Assembly: GCF_000300195.1 (NCBI RefSeq)
Contig: NZ_AMQH01000011.1
Location: 270,963 to 334,962, forward strand
Source: Clostridium tunisiense TJ
GTDB lineage: Bacteria; Bacillota; Clostridia; Clostridiales; Clostridiaceae
Length of the DNA: 64,000 nt
Direction of reading: 5' to 3'
Every line of letters begins with the position of its first letter. The first letter of the stretch is position 1. The notes beneath the pieces are model-generated. The model saw only the letters and a program-made list of their open reading frames with translations, did not search any database and was not told the origin of the DNA. Position numbers and translations under genes: made by a program. This document shows, one piece after another, positions 60,408 through 64,000 of the stretch.

Positions 60408-60800
60408 CTATTTATATCTTGGATACTCTGGAAGTGAGTCAATTAGCTTCATTATCTTCCCTTCATTATCAAGTAGTATTTCAATATTACCTGCATCTTC
60501 TCCAAGGTGCATCATAAATTCTCTGCAAGCACCACAAGAAGGTATAACTTTTCCATCTTTATAAACAGAGACCACTTTATCTACTTCATTTTCTCCATGA
60601 GTGAGCATTGTTGATAAAGCATTTCTTTCCGCGCACATTCCTAATGAACTATTTGTATCTATGCATATACCTGTATAGATATTTCCCTTTTTCGTTAGCA
60701 CCGCTGAAGCGACACCTCCAACCCACATAGTACTTGAAACTTGGTGTGGATTTATTACATTCATCGCTTCTTTATAAAGTTTTTCCCATATTAGTTTCAT
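60408..60800 (-). CDS. Cytidine/blasticidin-S deaminase-like protein
   Basis: A 130-residue zinc deaminase. The motifs are GICIDTNSSLGMCAERNALSTML (CAE, with cysteine in place of the usual zinc histidine) and VIPSCGACREFMMHLG (PCxxC-like, SCGAC). The CAERNA form is shared by tetrameric cytidine deaminases and blasticidin-S deaminase. The C-terminal NIEILLDNEGKIMKLIDSLPEYPRYK is more like the blasticidin/cytidine-like group than housekeeping Cdd. Either nucleoside salvage or drug deamination is possible. Confidence 0.82.
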   Translation of the reverse strand: MKLIWEKLYKEAMNVINPHQVSSTMWVGGVASAVLTKKGNIYTGICIDTNSSLGMCAERNALSTMLTHGENEVDKVVSVYKDGKVIPSCGACREFMMHLGEDAGNIEILLDNEGKIMKLIDSLPEYPRYK

Positions 60801-60860
60801 ATCGATCGATTCCCCCCCTATTTATTACAACACAATTATATCTTTCATCTACCACCGAAT

Positions 60861-61598
60861 TTATTTACTCACTCCATTAATCATCTCTTTTATTGCATCA
60901 ATTACTACCTGTGGCTTGTCCTTCTGTATATAATGACCACAATCCTCTACAATAATGTGTTTGCTATAATTTGATAAGGTTGCTAAGTCCTTTTGATAGT
61001 TTCGCCAAGTTTCTTCTGTAATCACAGAAGATTCTTCACCTTTATGGTCTGCTGTAAGGACTATCATTGGAATATTTCTTAGCGTATCCTTTTTTCTTGC
61101 TTCTTTTACTTCCTTGCCACTCCTTATTAATTCATCAAAATTTTGCTCTTCACCAATCAATTGTCTTTTAAACACTTCTATCTCTTTTGAAGTACAGCGC
61201 TTCATCCTATCTTCAAATTGATTTTCATGTGAACAATCAACGAATATAATACCTGCCACTTCTTTAGGGTATGTAGCTGCAAATAGCCTAGCATTATAAC
61301 CTCCAATTGAATGAGCCACTAAGATATAAGGGCCTTTAACCTTTGCTTTGTTTAAAACAGTATGTAACTCATGAACTTGTTCTAAACTGGTTCTTGACAA
61401 GTCATCTGCATCACTATTTCCAAGACCCACTCTATCATAAGAAAATGTACTTGTATGTTTAGAAATTTGATTTTGCACCACCTTCCAATCATCCTGTGTA
61501 CAACCTAGCCCTGACTCAAATACAACAGTTGGATCTCCAATTCCACAACAATTCACGCATATATTCAATGGTTTCATTTTATTTATTTCTATAAACAT
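60861..61598 (-). CDS. Alpha/beta hydrolase
   Basis: A 245-residue hydrolase. The nucleophile elbow is YILVAHSIGGYNARLFA (AHSIGG); TFSYDRVGLGNSDADDLSRTSLEQVHELHTVL is the conserved upstream loop, and HIIVEDCGHYIQKDKPQVVIDAI holds the catalytic histidine. PTVVFESGLGCTQDDWKVV marks the oxyanion region. It resembles the other hydrolase at 59081 in layout, with low identity. The start has AGGGGGATT upstream. Confidence 0.9.
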   Translation of the reverse strand: MFIEINKMKPLNICVNCCGIGDPTVVFESGLGCTQDDWKVVQNQISKHTSTFSYDRVGLGNSDADDLSRTSLEQVHELHTVLNKAKVKGPYILVAHSIGGYNARLFAATYPKEVAGIIFVDCSHENQFEDRMKRCTSKEIEVFKRQLIGEEQNFDELIRSGKEVKEARKKDTLRNIPMIVLTADHKGEESSVITEETWRNYQKDLATLSNYSKHIIVEDCGHYIQKDKPQVVIDAIKEMINGVSK

Positions 61599-61660
61599 AA
61601 AATCCCCCTAACTTCATTATCCCTGCATCTCTATATTATAATTTTGCTTTTTCTACACAG

Positions 61661-62212
61661 CTAATCCAATTCAATTAAAACGCTTTTGTATACACCTTCG
61701 CCAAAACCATAATTAACTTCGATAGAGCTATTATTTAACCAGTTTACGCCATAAGCATTACTTGAGAATGGCCTATAATTATCATCAGTGGATTCAATAA
61801 CCTTTAAGTCCTTTACTAGTATTAATCCTTTTCTCTCATAAAAGCTAATAATTCCACCATTAAAAAAAGTTCCCTCTTTTACGATCAAAGTTTTTGAAGA
61901 ATTAGGCGAAGGAAAATAAAAATACCTAGGCTGAGTATTGGTAAGTAATGAAAATAATAAACTCATTGTGATAAACGTAATTGCTATAAAATTCACTAGA
62001 CTCTTTAAAGTCCTATTTAATCTTGGATTTATTAACCTCAAGATAGATATGATAATCAAAGCATTTAATATTAAATTAATTGGATTTTGATTAATACTAA
62101 AAATTAAAACATATAGAGAAAAGACCTTATTCAAGAATAATAAAGCTCCTCTAATTAGTAGCAAAATTAATAAGTTAATCCTTAATCTTTTATTATTTAA
62201 AGACTTCTCCAT
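61661..62212 (-). CDS. Hypothetical membrane protein with soluble C-terminal domain
   Basis: Not recognised. 183 residues. Three hydrophobic segments lie in the first ~90 residues (NLLILLLIRGALLFLNKVFSLYV, NPINLILNALIIISILRLI, LVNFIAITFITMSLLFSLL). A beta-rich extracytoplasmic or cytoplasmic part follows (KTLIVKEGTFFNGGIISFYERKG to NYGFGEGVYKSVLIELD). This layout is common in uncharacterised Firmicute proteins. The start has GAGG 8 nt upstream. Confidence 0.65.
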   Translation of the reverse strand: MEKSLNNKRLRINLLILLLIRGALLFLNKVFSLYVLIFSINQNPINLILNALIIISILRLINPRLNRTLKSLVNFIAITFITMSLLFSLLTNTQPRYFYFPSPNSSKTLIVKEGTFFNGGIISFYERKGLILVKDLKVIESTDDNYRPFSSNAYGVNWLNNSSIEVNYGFGEGVYKSVLIELD

Positions 62213-62308
62213 ACTTTTAGCCTCTCACTTTCCTAGTTTGCTTTACTACTTTCATATTTAACACCTCTTCAAATTCCTGTTTTGTCTTCCACTCTATAAA
62301 TTGAAACT

Positions 62309-63019
62309 TTATTTAATTACTTCTAGCAATTCACTTAGGGATTTAATCTCAATAAAATTTTTCTTATTTATATCACTATTATGTTTACGGTTTATAAAAA
62401 CTGGTGTGAATCCAAAACTTTCAGCCCCTAGAACATCTGCTTCAAAGTTATCACCAACGAAGTATACTTGTCCCTTTTCAACTGTGGTATCAGCTGTTTT
62501 AATATCATCAAATACAACTTTAAATAAATCTTTATGTGGCTTCCTTAATTTATAATCTGCGCTAAAATGTATATTAACAAAATACTTTTCTAAATCATAT
62601 TGATTAATGAACTTTTTCATTTCATTCCTTTTAAATATAGAATTGCTTAGTAAATAAATTGGAATTTCTAACAAATTAAGTTGCTCTAAAGTAGAAATAG
62701 TGTCATTAAACAATTCAGTAGCATTCATTTCAATTACACAATTAAATAAAATTTCTTCTACTGAAGAATTCACTTTAAAACCATATTTATTTTTAAAATC
62801 TAAAAGTTCGTCCTCAAATGCCAGTTCTGAATTATCCTCACTTCTTTTATTATAAAGCCCTTTCCAATATGTAGAAGCATAATGTAGAAATTCAACTTTA
62901 TCAGTATCTTTTGATAAAATATTTTCATGTAAATACAATAAACCCGAATTAAAATCAAATTTAATGTCATGAAGTATTGTCTCAAATAAATCAAAGATAA
63001 TAACTTTAGCTTTTGCCAT
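62309..63019 (-). CDS. HAD-superfamily hydrolase
   Basis: About 236 residues. Motif I KVIIFDLFETILHD has DxF instead of DxD: the second aspartate is replaced by glutamate three residues on (DLFETIL), a variant seen in 2-haloacid-dehalogenase-like members. IYLLSNSIFKRNEM is motif II, FSADYKLRKPHKDLFKVV motif III and VYFVGDNFEADVLGAESFG motif IV. The substrate is unknown. The start was set at ATG after GGAGGGG. Copy D of the repeat block lies ~70 bp upstream as a candidate promoter. Confidence 0.86.
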   Translation of the reverse strand: MAKAKVIIFDLFETILHDIKFDFNSGLLYLHENILSKDTDKVEFLHYASTYWKGLYNKRSEDNSELAFEDELLDFKNKYGFKVNSSVEEILFNCVIEMNATELFNDTISTLEQLNLLEIPIYLLSNSIFKRNEMKKFINQYDLEKYFVNIHFSADYKLRKPHKDLFKVVFDDIKTADTTVEKGQVYFVGDNFEADVLGAESFGFTPVFINRKHNSDINKKNFIEIKSLSELLEVIK

Positions 63020-63086
63020 AAAACCCCTCCTAACCATCAGGTTGTTTTGATAACCATGTTTTATAATTGCCCAATCTCCAACAGTA

Positions 63087-63120
63087 CCATTTTACCATAT
63101 AATTACTGTAATAATATACC
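63087..63120 (-). repeat. AATAAAGACAATT element, copy D (left block only)
   Basis: TTTTACCATATAATTACTGT and following bases match copy A almost exactly. The hairpin half is missing; the 338-bp repeat begins within the last two bases. On the minus strand it reads TATATGGTAAAAT, an extended -10-like element ahead of the HAD gene. Confidence 0.6.
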
Positions 63121-63456
63121 TTAACTACTAATTACTTATATCTCAAGTGAAAGTATTATGCAGTGTAGCTAAATGTTTTAGGAAAAACTCACAGATGTAT
63201 GACCCCTCTTCCCAGCCCCTTTGATTTGAAGATTTTTTATAAGGCATCTTCTAAAAATAAGTAAGTCAGTATACTCGTCTATTTTGTGTTATACTGCGTC
63301 AACAGGTTCCTTATCTGCACAAGCAAGCTTGCTTGTGCACTGAAGATATCCTTCACCTCTTTGACTTATTATTTATTTTCAGATACCTAATTCATTTATG
63401 CAAGTATGTTATTTATTTTTAGCTTTTTATAGTTTATAAAAAAATATAAAAAGCTA
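63119..63456. repeat. 338-bp direct repeat, copy 1
   Basis: Identical to 63458-63795, separated by one C. No coding frame with a ribosome site is seen. Internal features are a 24-bp perfect palindrome (63316-63339, half TGCACAAGCAAG), a 12-bp perfect hairpin at the right end (63420-63456, TAGCTTTTTATA arms), and an imperfect inverted pair TCTAAAAATAAGTAAGTCA and TGACTTATTATTTATTTTC. Confidence 0.9.
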
Positions 63457-63457
63457 C

Positions 63458-63795
63458 CCTTAACTACTAATTACTTATATCTCAAGTGAAAGTATTATGC
63501 AGTGTAGCTAAATGTTTTAGGAAAAACTCACAGATGTATGACCCCTCTTCCCAGCCCCTTTGATTTGAAGATTTTTTATAAGGCATCTTCTAAAAATAAG
63601 TAAGTCAGTATACTCGTCTATTTTGTGTTATACTGCGTCAACAGGTTCCTTATCTGCACAAGCAAGCTTGCTTGTGCACTGAAGATATCCTTCACCTCTT
63701 TGACTTATTATTTATTTTCAGATACCTAATTCATTTATGCAAGTATGTTATTTATTTTTAGCTTTTTATAGTTTATAAAAAAATATAAAAAGCTA
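63458..63795. repeat. 338-bp direct repeat, copy 2
   Basis: Second exact copy. The one-base filler makes it differ from a simple slippage product. The internal inverted pair would allow a long stem-loop of ~150 nt in each copy, as in miniature inverted-repeat elements. Confidence 0.9.
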
Positions 63796-63977
63796 AATTG
63801 TATAATCTTACCCTTATTATGAAACTCTTGGACAGGGGTTGTTTTAGCTTTTATCCCATGTTAAGATATGTTCATCAGCAATGTACTGAAGCAATAAAAG
63901 CTACTGATTGCCACAAGGAGTTACACATACCCCCAAGGAAATAAGCAGCAAAATAAAAAATAAGGAGTTGTTGATAT

Positions 63978-64000
63978 ATGATAACTAATAAAATATTAGC
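63978..64000 (+). CDS. Start of a plus-strand gene cut by the window edge
   Basis: TAAGGAG lies 10 nt before an ATG that opens MITNKIL and runs off the window. The ribosome site is good but only eight codons are visible, so nothing can be said about function. Confidence 0.4.

Noticed and set aside
36500..63000. Integron gene-cassette array
   Set aside because: Uniform gene direction and junction repeats recall cassettes, but no tyrosine integrase is present. The repeats lack paired R'/R'' core sites in consistent order (only isolated GTTGAAY), and hairpins of two unrelated families are used.
63119..63795. CRISPR array
   Set aside because: Only two long identical units with a one-base spacer; no short repeats with unique spacers and no cas genes.

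Overview
The window is AT-rich DNA (roughly 30% G+C by eye) with strong AGGAGG-type ribosome binding sites, frequent TTG/GTG starts and Rho-independent terminators. It encodes PTS/HPr with the regulatory serine, an M-box Mg2+ riboswitch, sigma-54 PTS promoters and a MacAB-like ABC exporter with its own two-component system. This points to a chromosomal segment of a Clostridium-type low-GC Firmicute; the species cannot be fixed from sequence alone.

Region 1 (0.2-14.2 kb) is housekeeping and envelope genes: a DUF2156 protein, a nitroreductase, a ClC antiporter, a TPR-GAF-GGDEF diguanylate cyclase, a LysE-type exporter, an M-box riboswitch with terminator followed by MgtE, FtsH, a chemoreceptor and cardiolipin synthase. 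The cls promoter (TTGACA-N17-TACCAT) carries a TetR-type palindrome at the expected transcription start.

Region 2 (14.4-23.5 kb) is an amino-sugar locus on the minus strand. In transcription order it has EIIA, EIIB and EIIC of the lactose/cellobiose type, a BadF-type amino-sugar kinase, MupG (DUF871), NagA, NagB, enzyme I and HPr. Two near-identical sigma-54 promoters precede EIIA and EIIB. Five regularly spaced TAGTGTTT repeats lie upstream of the second. The set fits uptake of an amino-sugar disaccharide as a 6-phosphate, hydrolysis, re-phosphorylation of the freed sugar, deacetylation and deamination to fructose-6-phosphate.

Region 3 (23.7-30.7 kb) holds a CDF cation exporter and a five-gene operon: HlyD-like adaptor, ABC ATPase, MacB-like permease, histidine kinase, response regulator. 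The 3' end of the response-regulator gene with its terminator is repeated as an exact 298-bp tandem copy.

Region 4 (30.9-63.0 kb) has about 35 short genes, all on the minus strand. It has nine GNAT acetyltransferases (two with tandem domains, one of those with a streptothricin-acetyltransferase-like half), six Nudix hydrolases, three VOC proteins, three methyltransferases, an aminoglycoside-phosphotransferase-like kinase, an MFS drug-efflux-like transporter, an AraC/GyrI regulator, a blasticidin-deaminase-like CDA, two alpha/beta hydrolases, HAD, HIT, HD and DJ-1 proteins, small membrane proteins and several decaying genes. It reads as a resistance and metabolite-modification cluster. Two families of short hairpin repeats mark many gene junctions, and one tandem GNAT gene sits behind a leader-peptide/terminator attenuator.

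Region 5 (63.1-64.0 kb) is a 338-bp sequence with internal dyads present twice in tandem, then the first codons of a plus-strand gene cut by the window edge.
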